A DNA stretch of 64,000 bases, from positions 2,170,001 to 2,234,000 of the forward strand of contig NZ_JACHMJ010000001.1 of NCBI RefSeq assembly GCF_014204935.1, given 5' to 3'. Made by a program: the position numbers and the translations under genes. Within the stretch, counting starts at the first letter, position 1. Every line of letters begins with the position of its first letter. Shown here one piece after another: positions 6,938 to 14,760 of this stretch. Source of the stretch: Conyzicola lurida (GTDB lineage: Bacteria; Actinomycetota; Actinomycetes; Actinomycetales; Microbacteriaceae). The notes beneath the pieces were generated by a model, which had not been told where the DNA came from, made no database searches, and worked only from the letters and a program-made list of their open reading frames with translations.

Positions 6938-8961
6938 CAGCGGCCGCCCTCGTGGCCGTGCTGCTGCTCGGCGTGCCCGTGACCCGCGTGGGCGTCGTGG
7001 GCGTCATGGGCAGAGTGCGCGCTGTGGTCGTGCGCCGAGTGGTCGTGTCCGGCGTCGGCGGGCATGGCGCAGTGGTCGGAGGTCGCCGACGGCGGAACGT
7101 CGAGCGAGGGATTGCGGTCGAAGAACCCGTCGGGCTCGAGGCGCAGGCGGATGCGGTCGACGGGCATGATCGGCCACTGCTCGGGGCGCGGGAAGTGGTG
7201 CACACCGAGCACGGGCCAGAGCACGAGGCGTTCGTTCTCGAGCGAACGGTTCTCGCGCTGCCACACGTGCACGCCGTCGTCTCCGAGCTCGCCCTGGTTC
7301 GGGTACTCGCCCGCGATGAAGCGCTGCTCGGGGTCGAACGCGCTGGCCCACAGGTGCTGCGCGACGAACGGGGCCTTGCGCTCCACGACGCTGCCCGGGC
7401 GGGCGAAGAGTCCGGCCGTGTTGTCGATCGCGAGGCGGTACGCCGTGCTGTCGCCGTAGCGGTTGACCGCGGACTCGCTCTCGACGCGCCAGTGCTTCGC
7501 GGTTGACGGGTCGGCCTTGCGGGCGCCGAGCGACTCCGTCGAGATCGGGGTCTCGACGGCGATGCAGGCGTTGCCCCACGGGTTCAGAGCCTCGTCGGGC
7601 TCGGGCTCGGCGTGCACCTCGACGAGGCGGTTGAGCGGTCCGTCGATGGCGGTGTCGAGGCGCACCGCGAAGTAGTGCTGGTGGGTCGGGGCCTGCACGT
7701 TCGGCGCGACGAGGCGTCCGTAACGGGGCTTCTCGCCGTCGGCGATGCCCGAGACCGACATCAGTCCGGTGAGCTTGACCTCGAGTTCGATCGAGCCGTC
7801 CTGCGACAGGGTCCAGTAGAAGCCGTAGTCGTAGTTCGCGACGGTGGCGAAGCTGGAGATGACCAGCTTGCGGCTGCGGCGCACCTCGGCGCTGCCCGTG
7901 CGGGTGTTGACGTGCTTCCAGAGGATCGAGTCGTCTTCCTCGTGGATGCAGATGCCGTTCGCGATCGTCTGCGGTTCGCCGTGGCCGTCGAGGTACTCCA
8001 CGTCGAAGTAGCGGATCTCGCCGAGGCAGTCGCAGCCGAGCTCGAGGCTCGCGGTGAGGGGGCCCGCTCCGTACTCGCCCCAGTCGAAGAAGTTCTTGCG
8101 GTAGGCCGTCGGGTCGCTGTCGAGGTACGGAACGTACATCTCGTTGACGGCGGCGCGCTGCAGGATCGGGCGCACGGTGTCGCCGTCCTTGTAGGTGAGC
8201 TCGTGGAGCACGAGTCCCTCGCGGTGGCTGAAGCCGACGACGAACGACCAGTTCTGCCAGGTGATGCGGCGGCCCTCGATGACGAAACCGGGGCCGTCGG
8301 GCTGCACGACGTCGAGCGCGGAGACCTCACGGTCGGGTCCCCAGGTGCCCGAGGTGTAGGTGCCGGTCTCGGTGGCCATCGGGATGACGCCGTGGTCTTC
8401 GATCCGGATCACCTCGAGGGTGTCGAGGTCGAGGATCGGCACGAGTCCCGCGACGGGGCGGGCGTAGCCGTTGTCCTCGGGGAATTCGCGGTACCAGACC
8501 GTGCCCCAGCTCAGGCGGCGGTCGGCGAGGTCGTCGGGCACGAATCCGGTGATCGACTCCGGGTCGACCCAGACCAGCGACGTGTCGGTGATGCCGCGCT
8601 TGGCGAGCGCCTCGACGAGCAGCGGCGATTCGCGCGCCGCCCGGGCGATCAGGCGTGCCTCGTCGCTGGAGACGCCGGGACGCCGGTGGTCGACGTCGGA
8701 CCAGACCTCGACGATGGCGTCGCTCTCGGGGCCGGCCGTCCAGCCCCGCACCTCCCAGGCCGCGTGGGCGTCGGGGTCCATCACGACGAGGCGCACGGGG
8801 CGCGCACCGCCGGGTACCAGACTCCGGGCCTTCTCCTCGTCGAGGGAGATGCCCCAGAAGCGCGGGCGGGCGCCGATGCGCTCGCTGGCCCGCACGGCGG
8901 CGACGAAGGAGGCGATCTCGGCGGAGGTGAGCGGGTCGAGGACGTGGGCGGTGGTGCTCAT
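6937..8961 (-). CDS. Copper-containing primary amine oxidase with a His-rich C-terminal tail
   Basis: A 674-residue copper/topaquinone amine oxidase: RCH2NH2 + O2 + H2O gives aldehyde, NH3 and H2O2. The topaquinone precursor is Tyr377 in TVANYDYGF, the base is Asp293 in FFDWGEYGAG, and copper ligands are His427 and His429 (THQHYF) plus one His of GVHHFPRPEQWP near 588-589. No signal peptide is seen. After the usual family end near residue 620, a tail carries 13 histidines between residues 630 and 670 (for example AHDHSAHSAHDAHDAHAGHG), perhaps for copper loading. The start overlaps the transferase-like gene by ATGA. The aldehyde product could feed the dehydrogenase at 14761. Confidence 0.95.
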   Translation of the reverse strand: MSTTAHVLDPLTSAEIASFVAAVRASERIGARPRFWGISLDEEKARSLVPGGARPVRLVVMDPDAHAAWEVRGWTAGPESDAIVEVWSDVDHRRPGVSSDEARLIARAARESPLLVEALAKRGITDTSLVWVDPESITGFVPDDLADRRLSWGTVWYREFPEDNGYARPVAGLVPILDLDTLEVIRIEDHGVIPMATETGTYTSGTWGPDREVSALDVVQPDGPGFVIEGRRITWQNWSFVVGFSHREGLVLHELTYKDGDTVRPILQRAAVNEMYVPYLDSDPTAYRKNFFDWGEYGAGPLTASLELGCDCLGEIRYFDVEYLDGHGEPQTIANGICIHEEDDSILWKHVNTRTGSAEVRRSRKLVISSFATVANYDYGFYWTLSQDGSIELEVKLTGLMSVSGIADGEKPRYGRLVAPNVQAPTHQHYFAVRLDTAIDGPLNRLVEVHAEPEPDEALNPWGNACIAVETPISTESLGARKADPSTAKHWRVESESAVNRYGDSTAYRLAIDNTAGLFARPGSVVERKAPFVAQHLWASAFDPEQRFIAGEYPNQGELGDDGVHVWQRENRSLENERLVLWPVLGVHHFPRPEQWPIMPVDRIRLRLEPDGFFDRNPSLDVPPSATSDHCAMPADAGHDHSAHDHSAHSAHDAHDAHAGHGHAEQQHGHEGGR

Positions 8962-10526
8962 GGAGTTCCTTCGGTTCGTGGTGGGTCAGGCTGCGGGAGT
9001 GCTCGGGGGGCGTCGAAGACGACGGCGCGGCCGTCGGCCCGGGGGTCGCTCGCGGAGTCGAGGCGGCCGTCGGCGTGCAGGCGCACGGCCTGCACGTGGC
9101 CGGCCTCGTCGACCAGGCCGTCGGTTGTCGCGACGGGCAGGCCGAGGGCGTGCGCCGCGGCTTCGGCCTCGGGCACGCCGGGCTCGGCGACGAGGGTCAT
9201 GACCTCGTGGCCGAGGTCGCGGGCGCCGATGACGAAGCGCGGGCGGCCGAGGGTGGTGGTCGGGTCGGCCGACGGGTCGAGCAGTTCGCGGGCGATCTGC
9301 GCGAGGATCCACGGCTGGGCGCTCCCGCCCTGGCAGCCGAGGCCGAGCACGAGGTCGTCGGTCTCGGCGATCACGGGCAGCAGCGTGTGCGGCGGCCGCA
9401 GGCCTGGGCCGACGTGGCCGGGGTGGACGGGATCGGTGCTGAACGCCGACCCGCGGTTGTGCAGCACGACGCCGGTGCCCGGGTCGAGGATGCCGGAACC
9501 GAAGAGCTGGTACACGCTCTGGATCAGCGTGACGACGGTACCGTCCGCGCCCGCGGCGGTGACCGCGACGGTGTCGCCGAGCGCCCGGCCGGCGCGCGGC
9601 AGGGAGCCGGCGTTGGCGCGGTCGCGCGGGTCGAGCATGGCGTCGACGTCGATGGTGCCGCCGCGCGGATCGCCGAGCTTCTCCTGGCGCACGAGGGCCG
9701 CGCGGTGCACGGCCTCGACGAGTTCGGCGGTGTCGGTGCCGAGTGCCTCGGGCAGGATGCCGAGCAGTACGACGCCCTGCGTGGGCGGCGGGGCCACCCA
9801 CCAGCGCACTCCGCCCTCGGTCGAGGTGACCGGTTCGACCAGCTCGGCCTCGTGCGCCGCGAAGTCGGCCTCGGTGTGCGCTCCGCCGAGTTCGCGCAGG
9901 CGGGCGGAGATCGACGCGGGGATGCGCCCGCGGTACATCGCGCCGGGGTCGGCGGCGAGTTCGGCGAGGGTCGCGGCGAGGGCGGGCTGCACGACGAGGT
10001 CGCCCTCGGCGGCGAGCACGCCGGCGGCGTCGGTGAAGACGCCGGTCATGCCCTCGTCGGCGCGGATCTCCTCCTCGCGCACGGAGATCGCGCGGGCCAG
10101 GCCGGCCGAGACGGGGAAGCCGTCGGCGGCGAGCTCGGAGGCGCGGCGCAGCGGGGACTCGAGTCCGAGCCGGCCGCCGAGCGCGTGGATGGCCTGCCAG
10201 CCCGCGACGACGCCGGGCACGGTCACGGTCTGGGCGCCCTGCCGGGGCATGCGCTCCTCGCGGGCGAGGGCTGCGACGTCGATGCCCGCGGGGGCAGCGC
10301 CGGCCGACAGCACGGCGGTGACGCCGAGTCCGGGGCGGCGCACGAGCGCCACGAGGTCCCCGCCCAGCCCGCACTGGTGCGGGTAGACGACCGCGAGCGC
10401 GGCGGCTGCCGCGAGGGCGGCGTCGATGGCGTTACCGCCGGATGCCACGGCGTCGGCCGCGGCATCCAGCGCAGCGGTATGGGGTGCGGCGACGGCGACG
10501 CGGGCCGGGTCGGTCACGACGGTCAT
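8958..10526 (-). CDS. Gamma-glutamyltransferase-family Ntn hydrolase
   Basis: A 522-residue protein of the gamma-glutamyltranspeptidase fold: AAPHTAALDAAADAVASGGN, NAIDAALAAAAAL, CGLGGDLVALV, PGVVAGW, APPPTQGVVLLGIL and YQLFGSGILDPGTGVVLHNR. The proenzyme cleavage site, usually TTH, reads GDTVAV here, with the Thr as candidate nucleophile; GDT variants occur in YwrD and oxamate amidohydrolase-type members. No signal peptide is present, so it is probably cytoplasmic, unlike classical transpeptidases. It may hydrolyse a gamma-glutamyl or other amide conjugate. It is coupled on both sides by ATGA overlaps in the amine operon. Confidence 0.87.
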   Translation of the reverse strand: MTVVTDPARVAVAAPHTAALDAAADAVASGGNAIDAALAAAAALAVVYPHQCGLGGDLVALVRRPGLGVTAVLSAGAAPAGIDVAALAREERMPRQGAQTVTVPGVVAGWQAIHALGGRLGLESPLRRASELAADGFPVSAGLARAISVREEEIRADEGMTGVFTDAAGVLAAEGDLVVQPALAATLAELAADPGAMYRGRIPASISARLRELGGAHTEADFAAHEAELVEPVTSTEGGVRWWVAPPPTQGVVLLGILPEALGTDTAELVEAVHRAALVRQEKLGDPRGGTIDVDAMLDPRDRANAGSLPRAGRALGDTVAVTAAGADGTVVTLIQSVYQLFGSGILDPGTGVVLHNRGSAFSTDPVHPGHVGPGLRPPHTLLPVIAETDDLVLGLGCQGGSAQPWILAQIARELLDPSADPTTTLGRPRFVIGARDLGHEVMTLVAEPGVPEAEAAAHALGLPVATTDGLVDEAGHVQAVRLHADGRLDSASDPRADGRAVVFDAPRALPQPDPPRTEGTP

Positions 10527-11614
10527 ACGAGGGTCTCCATCCGGGAGGGGGTGAGGAAGTCGAGGTCGGGGCGGGCGACGCCGGCGACCAGGTCGGCGAC
10601 GGCCTCGCCGATAGCGGGGCCGAACTTGAAGCCGTGTCCCGAGCAGGCCGCGGCGACCAGCACCTCGGGGGTGCCGGGCAGGGCGCCGACGACGAAGCGC
10701 TTGTCGGGCGTCATCGTGTACAGGCAGGCCACGGCGTCGCCGCCCGCGGTCTCGATGCCGGGCACAAAACGCTGCAGCAGCCCGGCCAGGTGGGAGATCT
10801 CGGCCCCGGTCGGTGCCGCGACCGGCACTTCCGGGTCCCACACCTCCCCGGCGTCGATACCGATCTTGGCACCGGATCCGCCGGCCTCCGGGAGTCCGAA
10901 GACGAGGCCCTCGGGCAGGTCGACCGAGAAGCAGCCGAGAACGGGTGGTCGGGCGACGGCCTGACCGGTGGGCACGGTGAGGGTGACGATGCGCCACACC
11001 TCGAAGAAGCCCGCGGCCTGGGGCACGAGCTGCGACGCCCACGCTCCCCCGGCCAGCACGAGCCGTCTCGTTCGGACGGAACCCGCCGACGTGCGCACGG
11101 TGACGATGCCGTCGTCGACGGTCCAGTCGAGCACGGTCTCGCCGAAGCGCAGCTCGGCACCCGCGGCGGCGGCCGCCGACTGGGCGTAGGCGAGGGCACC
11201 GGCCGCGTCGACGACTCCGGCTTCGGGGTCGTAGACGGCGCCGAAGTCGGCGGGCGGGCGCACGGACGGCACGAGGGCCGCCCACTCGTCGGAACCGGCC
11301 GGGCGGCTCTGGCCGCCCTGCAGCGCCGGTGCACCGTCGTGAGCGTAGAGCCCGCCGGTGGTTTCGACGAAGGGTTGACCCGCCGCGCGCGCCCAGCGGT
11401 CCCAGCCGAGGTAGGCGCGGTCGACGAGGTCGTTCCAGACGGGGCTGGGGTAGGCGCGCCGGATCATCCGCGTCGCGCCGTGGGACGAGCCGCGGGTGTG
11501 CCCGGGCTCGAAGCGTTCGATGCCGACGACGTCGAGACCGCGCAGGGCGAGCTCGTACACCGCGGCCGAGCCGTGGATTCCGAGGCCGAGCACCACGGCG
11601 TCGCGCACGGTCAT
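10523..11614 (-). CDS. FAD-dependent amine oxidase, monomeric sarcosine oxidase/N-methyltryptophan oxidase type
   Basis: A 363-residue DAO-family flavoenzyme. The N-terminal dinucleotide fold is VVLGLGIHGSAAVYELALRG with the acidic strand end GIERFE. GSSHGATRMIRRAY is typical of the monomeric sarcosine oxidase group, ACLYTMTPDKRFVV contains Cys297 in the place of the covalent-FAD cysteine, Lys250 (GAKIGID) matches the oxygen-activating Lys, and CSGHGFKFGPAIGE closes the flavin site. It would oxidise a secondary amine or N-methyl amino acid to an imine with H2O2 release. ATGA overlaps at both ends place it second in the operon. Confidence 0.9.
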   Translation of the reverse strand: MTVRDAVVLGLGIHGSAAVYELALRGLDVVGIERFEPGHTRGSSHGATRMIRRAYPSPVWNDLVDRAYLGWDRWARAAGQPFVETTGGLYAHDGAPALQGGQSRPAGSDEWAALVPSVRPPADFGAVYDPEAGVVDAAGALAYAQSAAAAAGAELRFGETVLDWTVDDGIVTVRTSAGSVRTRRLVLAGGAWASQLVPQAAGFFEVWRIVTLTVPTGQAVARPPVLGCFSVDLPEGLVFGLPEAGGSGAKIGIDAGEVWDPEVPVAAPTGAEISHLAGLLQRFVPGIETAGGDAVACLYTMTPDKRFVVGALPGTPEVLVAAACSGHGFKFGPAIGEAVADLVAGVARPDLDFLTPSRMETLV

Positions 11615-12855
11615 CGCGCGGTCACCTCCGCCGCGATCTCCGAGACCCGACCGAGCAGGGCATCGCGGTCCTCGTCGTCGTTGTAGACGTGGGGCGAGAC
11701 CCGCACGACACTGGCGAGTCCGCGGGCGCCGAGGTCCCACTGCGCGTGGCCGGCGGGAACGCTGATCGAGTCGACACGCGCGAGGCGCAGCGCCGCGCTG
11801 ACCTGCTTGCTCACCAGACCGTCGATCGTGAAGGTGACGATGGCCGAGGGCGACGCGACGGGGTCGGCGACAACGACGCCGTCGATGGCCGCGAGATCAT
11901 CGCGAAGACCGGCGGCGTAGCCCACGAGATGGGACTCCGTCGCTGCCATCCCCCGCTCGGCCGCCTCACGCAGGGCGACACCGAGGCCGAGGCGGGCGGC
12001 GACAGACGCCTCCCAGGTCTCGAGCTGACGAGCCGAGCCGTCCATGGTCCACTCCTCCGCGCCGGTCCACACCGAGCCTCGCACGTCGGGTGCCCAGCCG
12101 CCTAAACCGTCGAGCACACCGTTGCGCAGGTAGGCGAAACCGGTGCCGCGCGGTCCCCGCAGGAACTTGCGGCCCGTGGTCACGAGCGCGTCGCAGCCGA
12201 GGGCGAGCACGTCGATGTCGAGCTGGCCGACGGACTGCGTCGCGTCGACGACGGTGATCGCGCCGTGCTTTCGGCCGAGGGCGCAGATCGCAGCGACCGG
12301 CTCGACGAGGCCCGACGAGGTGGGGATGTGAACCGCGCTGATGACGACACGGCCGGATGCCGCGGCGAGAGCGCTCTCGAGGGCGTCGAGGTCCATCGCG
12401 CCGGTCGCGCCGTTCGGCACGACGACCAGGTCGACCCCGTCGTACCGCTTCATCGCGAGCATCCGCAGGGCCTGGCTGATGTAGCTGGACCGCGGCGCGA
12501 TGACGGTGTCGCCCGCGCCGAGGCGCAGGGAGTCGAAGACCGCGCGCAGACCGGAGGTCGCGCTGTCGAAGAAGGCGAATTCGCCGGGTGTGCCGCCGAG
12601 AAGGGCGGCGGCCGCCGTGTAGACGCCGGCGACCTCGTCGACCATGAGGTTCGCGGCCTCGTACCCGCCGCTGCGCTGTTCCAGCCGCAGGTGGCCGATC
12701 ATCGCGTCGAGCACCGCGTCGCTCATCAGGCTCGCCCCGGCGGCGTTGAAGTAGTGGCGGCCGGAGGCTCCCACGGTACGGGCGCGCTCGGCTGCGACGT
12801 CGATCGCAGCCACCGTCGGCGTGACCAGGGCATCGCCCTCGAGACCGATCGTCAT
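11611..12855 (-). CDS. PLP-dependent aminotransferase class V-fold protein
   Basis: A 414-residue fold-type I PLP enzyme of the class V (cysteine desulfurase/selenocysteine lyase-like) group. YFNAAGASLMSD forms the N-terminal signature, the cofactor is stacked by the 98-100 SAT region, VVDATQSVGQLD gives Asp204 and Gln207, and TTGRKFLRGPRGTGF gives the Schiff-base Lys230. No conserved desulfurase Cys loop is visible near the C-terminus, so a beta-lyase, epimerase-like or transaminase role is more likely than sulfur transfer. The ATG at 12855 follows GGAAGGA. It heads the five-gene leftward operon, and operator half sites lie in its promoter. Confidence 0.88.
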   Translation of the reverse strand: MTIGLEGDALVTPTVAAIDVAAERARTVGASGRHYFNAAGASLMSDAVLDAMIGHLRLEQRSGGYEAANLMVDEVAGVYTAAAALLGGTPGEFAFFDSATSGLRAVFDSLRLGAGDTVIAPRSSYISQALRMLAMKRYDGVDLVVVPNGATGAMDLDALESALAAASGRVVISAVHIPTSSGLVEPVAAICALGRKHGAITVVDATQSVGQLDIDVLALGCDALVTTGRKFLRGPRGTGFAYLRNGVLDGLGGWAPDVRGSVWTGAEEWTMDGSARQLETWEASVAARLGLGVALREAAERGMAATESHLVGYAAGLRDDLAAIDGVVVADPVASPSAIVTFTIDGLVSKQVSAALRLARVDSISVPAGHAQWDLGARGLASVVRVSPHVYNDDEDRDALLGRVSEIAAEVTAR

Positions 12856-12889
12856 GATGCGGGTCCTTCCTCGTGAGCACCCAACCCGG

Positions 12890-12936
12890 TGCATAATGGA
12901 TCCCATAGTAATCAGGTTGTATCCATTTATGCCAGC
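12890..12936. promoter_or_regulatory. Operator half sites between the amine operon and the ridA-like gene
   Basis: GCATAATGGATCCCAT (12891-12906) and GTATCCATTTATGCC (12919-12933) are inverted relatives of each other and of the island operator. They lie in the 116-bp gap between divergent starts at 12855 and 12972, so one protein could control both directions. Confidence 0.6.
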
Positions 12937-12971
12937 GCGAGATACTCTGGAGTCCTAGTACAGGGAGAAAC

Positions 12972-13475
12972 ATGGTCCACTCAGCCGAAGCCCGCGCGAT
13001 CGAACTCGGGCTGGTCATCCCCGACTACGCCAATCCCCCGTACGGCGGCCGGTACGGCAGCTCGCTCCGCGCCTTCCACCGCACGGGCGACCTGCTCGAG
13101 CTGAGCGGCATCACCCCCGAGTCCCGGGACGGCGTGATGGTGCACCCCGGCTCCGTCGGTGTCGACATCACGCTCGACCAGGCGCAAGAAGCGGCGCGGT
13201 ACACGGCGGTGAACGCCCTCGGCCTGATCCGCTACGCCCTCGGCAGCCTCGACGAGGTCGTCGCCCTCTCGCGCGGGCTCTGCTTCGTGCTCTGCCCGCC
13301 CGGATTCGAGCGGCTCAACGAGGTGTCCAACGCCGCGAGCGACCTGCTCTTCGACGTGTTCGGGCCGGATGTCGGACGGATGGGCCGCGCGTCCATCGGT
13401 GCGACCGCGCTCTCGCGCAGCGCGTGCTTCGAACTCTGGCTCAGCCTGGAGTGCCGCCCGCGCAGCGCCGCGTGA
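12972..13475 (+). CDS. RidA/YjgF-family protein (YjgF endoribonuclease-like subgroup)
   Basis: A 167-residue RidA-superfamily protein matching the longer PF14588 subgroup: AIELGLVIPDYANPPYGG, RTGDLLELSGITP, HPGSVGVDITLDQAQEAAR, ALGLIRYALGSLDEV, PGFERLNEVSNAASDLL and GRASIGATALSRSACFEL. RidA proteins of the founding group hydrolyse reactive enamine/imine intermediates made by PLP and flavin amine enzymes, which fits a neighbour of a flavin amine oxidase and a PLP enzyme. GGGAGA precedes the ATG. Its stop overlaps the MFS start (GTGA), so the two are co-translated. Confidence 0.9.
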   Translation: MVHSAEARAIELGLVIPDYANPPYGGRYGSSLRAFHRTGDLLELSGITPESRDGVMVHPGSVGVDITLDQAQEAARYTAVNALGLIRYALGSLDEVVALSRGLCFVLCPPGFERLNEVSNAASDLLFDVFGPDVGRMGRASIGATALSRSACFELWLSLECRPRSAA

Positions 13476-14698
13476 GACCGCTCGCGCAGTCCGGCACGCG
13501 GGGCCTCGCCTTCTGGACGCTCGTGCTCGCCTCCACGGCGGGCCACCTCGTCAACGGAGCGACCACCCCGGTGATCCCCCGCGTGGTGCAGGGCGAACTC
13601 GGCGCCGACCCCTCCCTCGCCGGGCTCCTGGTGTCGCTGGCCGCATTCGCGTCGATCGTCGCGATGCCGGTGGGCGGGATGCTCACCGACCGGTTCGGTC
13701 CTCGCCGCGTCATCCTCGTCGCCGCCTGTCTCGCCGCCGTCGGGCTGGCGCTCGTGCTCATGATGTTGAGCGTTCCCAGCCTCGCCGCCAGCCGGCTCGT
13801 CTACGGCGCGGGCAACGCCGCCGTCGCGACCGCGCTGACGGCGTGGGTGGTCGCCGAGGCACCGCCCGAGCAACGCGGCCGCGCTCTCAGCTTCTTCGGC
13901 CTGAGCGTCTGGGTCGGGCTCGCCCTCGGTCCCGTGCTGGGCGAGAACCTGTTCCAGTCTTTCGGCCACCGCTCCGTCTGGATGGCGGCGGTCGTGCTGC
14001 AACTGCTCGGCCTGCTGCTCGCCATGCTGGCCCGCGACGGCCGGGCGCCGCGCTGGGCGGCGGTGGAACGCCGCGCCCGCAGCACCGGCCGCGCCGGCAG
14101 CGTCCTACCCGCCGTCGCGCTCCCCGGAGCCGTCGGCCTCGTGGCGTGGGCGGCCGAGGGGTTCCTGATCGCGTTCCTCATCCCCCACCTGGTCGGCCGA
14201 GGCGTCGACGCGGAGGGGCTGCTCGGAGCGGCCAACGTGTTCACCGTCTTCGCCGCGAGCGTCATCGCCGCGCGCCTGCTGCTCGGCGGCCTACCCGACC
14301 GCCTCGGTGCGACGACGACCGCCCGCATCAGCATGGTGCTGCTCGCGGTCGGTCTCGGCGTGCTCTCGCTCTCGGGCAGCTTCCCCGTGGCGGCGCTCGG
14401 CGCCATGCTCGTCGGGTTCGGTTTCTCGCCGCTGTTCCCCGCGCTCACCCTGCTGACGACCCAGAACCTCGATCCGGGTCGGCGCGCGACGGGCGTCGGC
14501 ACGTTCTCGGCGTTCACGAGCGCCGGGTACGCGGCGGGCTCGCTCGTCGGCGGACTGCTCGTCACGCACCTCGGGTCGGGCCAGGCGCTCGGCATTCTCG
14601 CCGTGTTGCAGCTCGCCGCCATCCCGCTGCTGCGTGGAGGAAATCGCGGCGACACGGGCCGCGGCCGGTCCTACCGGGTCGAGCCGCCGCTCGTCTGA
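13472..14698 (+). CDS. MFS transporter
   Basis: A 408-residue major-facilitator protein with about 12 hydrophobic segments. GGMLTDRFGPRRV after the second segment is the A-type loop motif, and GLPDRLGATTTARI is its counterpart in the second half. It starts at GTG 13472, overlapping the RidA-like stop; the longer reading would lie inside that gene. In this island it could import the substrate or export a product, but its sequence does not tell which. Confidence 0.9.
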   Translation: MRPLAQSGTRGLAFWTLVLASTAGHLVNGATTPVIPRVVQGELGADPSLAGLLVSLAAFASIVAMPVGGMLTDRFGPRRVILVAACLAAVGLALVLMMLSVPSLAASRLVYGAGNAAVATALTAWVVAEAPPEQRGRALSFFGLSVWVGLALGPVLGENLFQSFGHRSVWMAAVVLQLLGLLLAMLARDGRAPRWAAVERRARSTGRAGSVLPAVALPGAVGLVAWAAEGFLIAFLIPHLVGRGVDAEGLLGAANVFTVFAASVIAARLLLGGLPDRLGATTTARISMVLLAVGLGVLSLSGSFPVAALGAMLVGFGFSPLFPALTLLTTQNLDPGRRATGVGTFSAFTSAGYAAGSLVGGLLVTHLGSGQALGILAVLQLAAIPLLRGGNRGDTGRGRSYRVEPPLV

Positions 14699-14720
14699 AC
14701 GGCGGCACGATCGCGTACCA

Positions 14721-14753
14721 GAGCGCCGAGAGTTCTCAGAGAGCCCGGCGCTC
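14721..14753. terminator. Bidirectional hairpin between convergent MFS and aldehyde dehydrogenase genes
   Basis: Perfect 8-bp arms GAGCGCCG (14721-14728) and CGGCGCTC (14746-14753) enclose a 17-base loop that can form a small inner stem. It sits in the 62-bp gap between two gene ends and has no clear U tract. Confidence 0.55.
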
Positions 14754-14760
14754 AGCGAGC

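Noticed and set aside
6937-7060. Frameshift as the cause of the His-rich tail
   Set aside because: The frame runs without break from the catalytic core and ends in a stop that overlaps the amidase start, as for the other genes of the operon.
7612-10386. A 924-codon open frame on the plus strand
   Set aside because: It is antisense to the copper amine oxidase and GGT-like genes, has low-complexity Arg/Gly/Val content, and arises from the GC-rich third positions of the real genes.
13424-13471. A longer start for the MFS gene
   Set aside because: It lies inside the RidA-like gene; the GTGA overlap at 13472 is the usual coupling.
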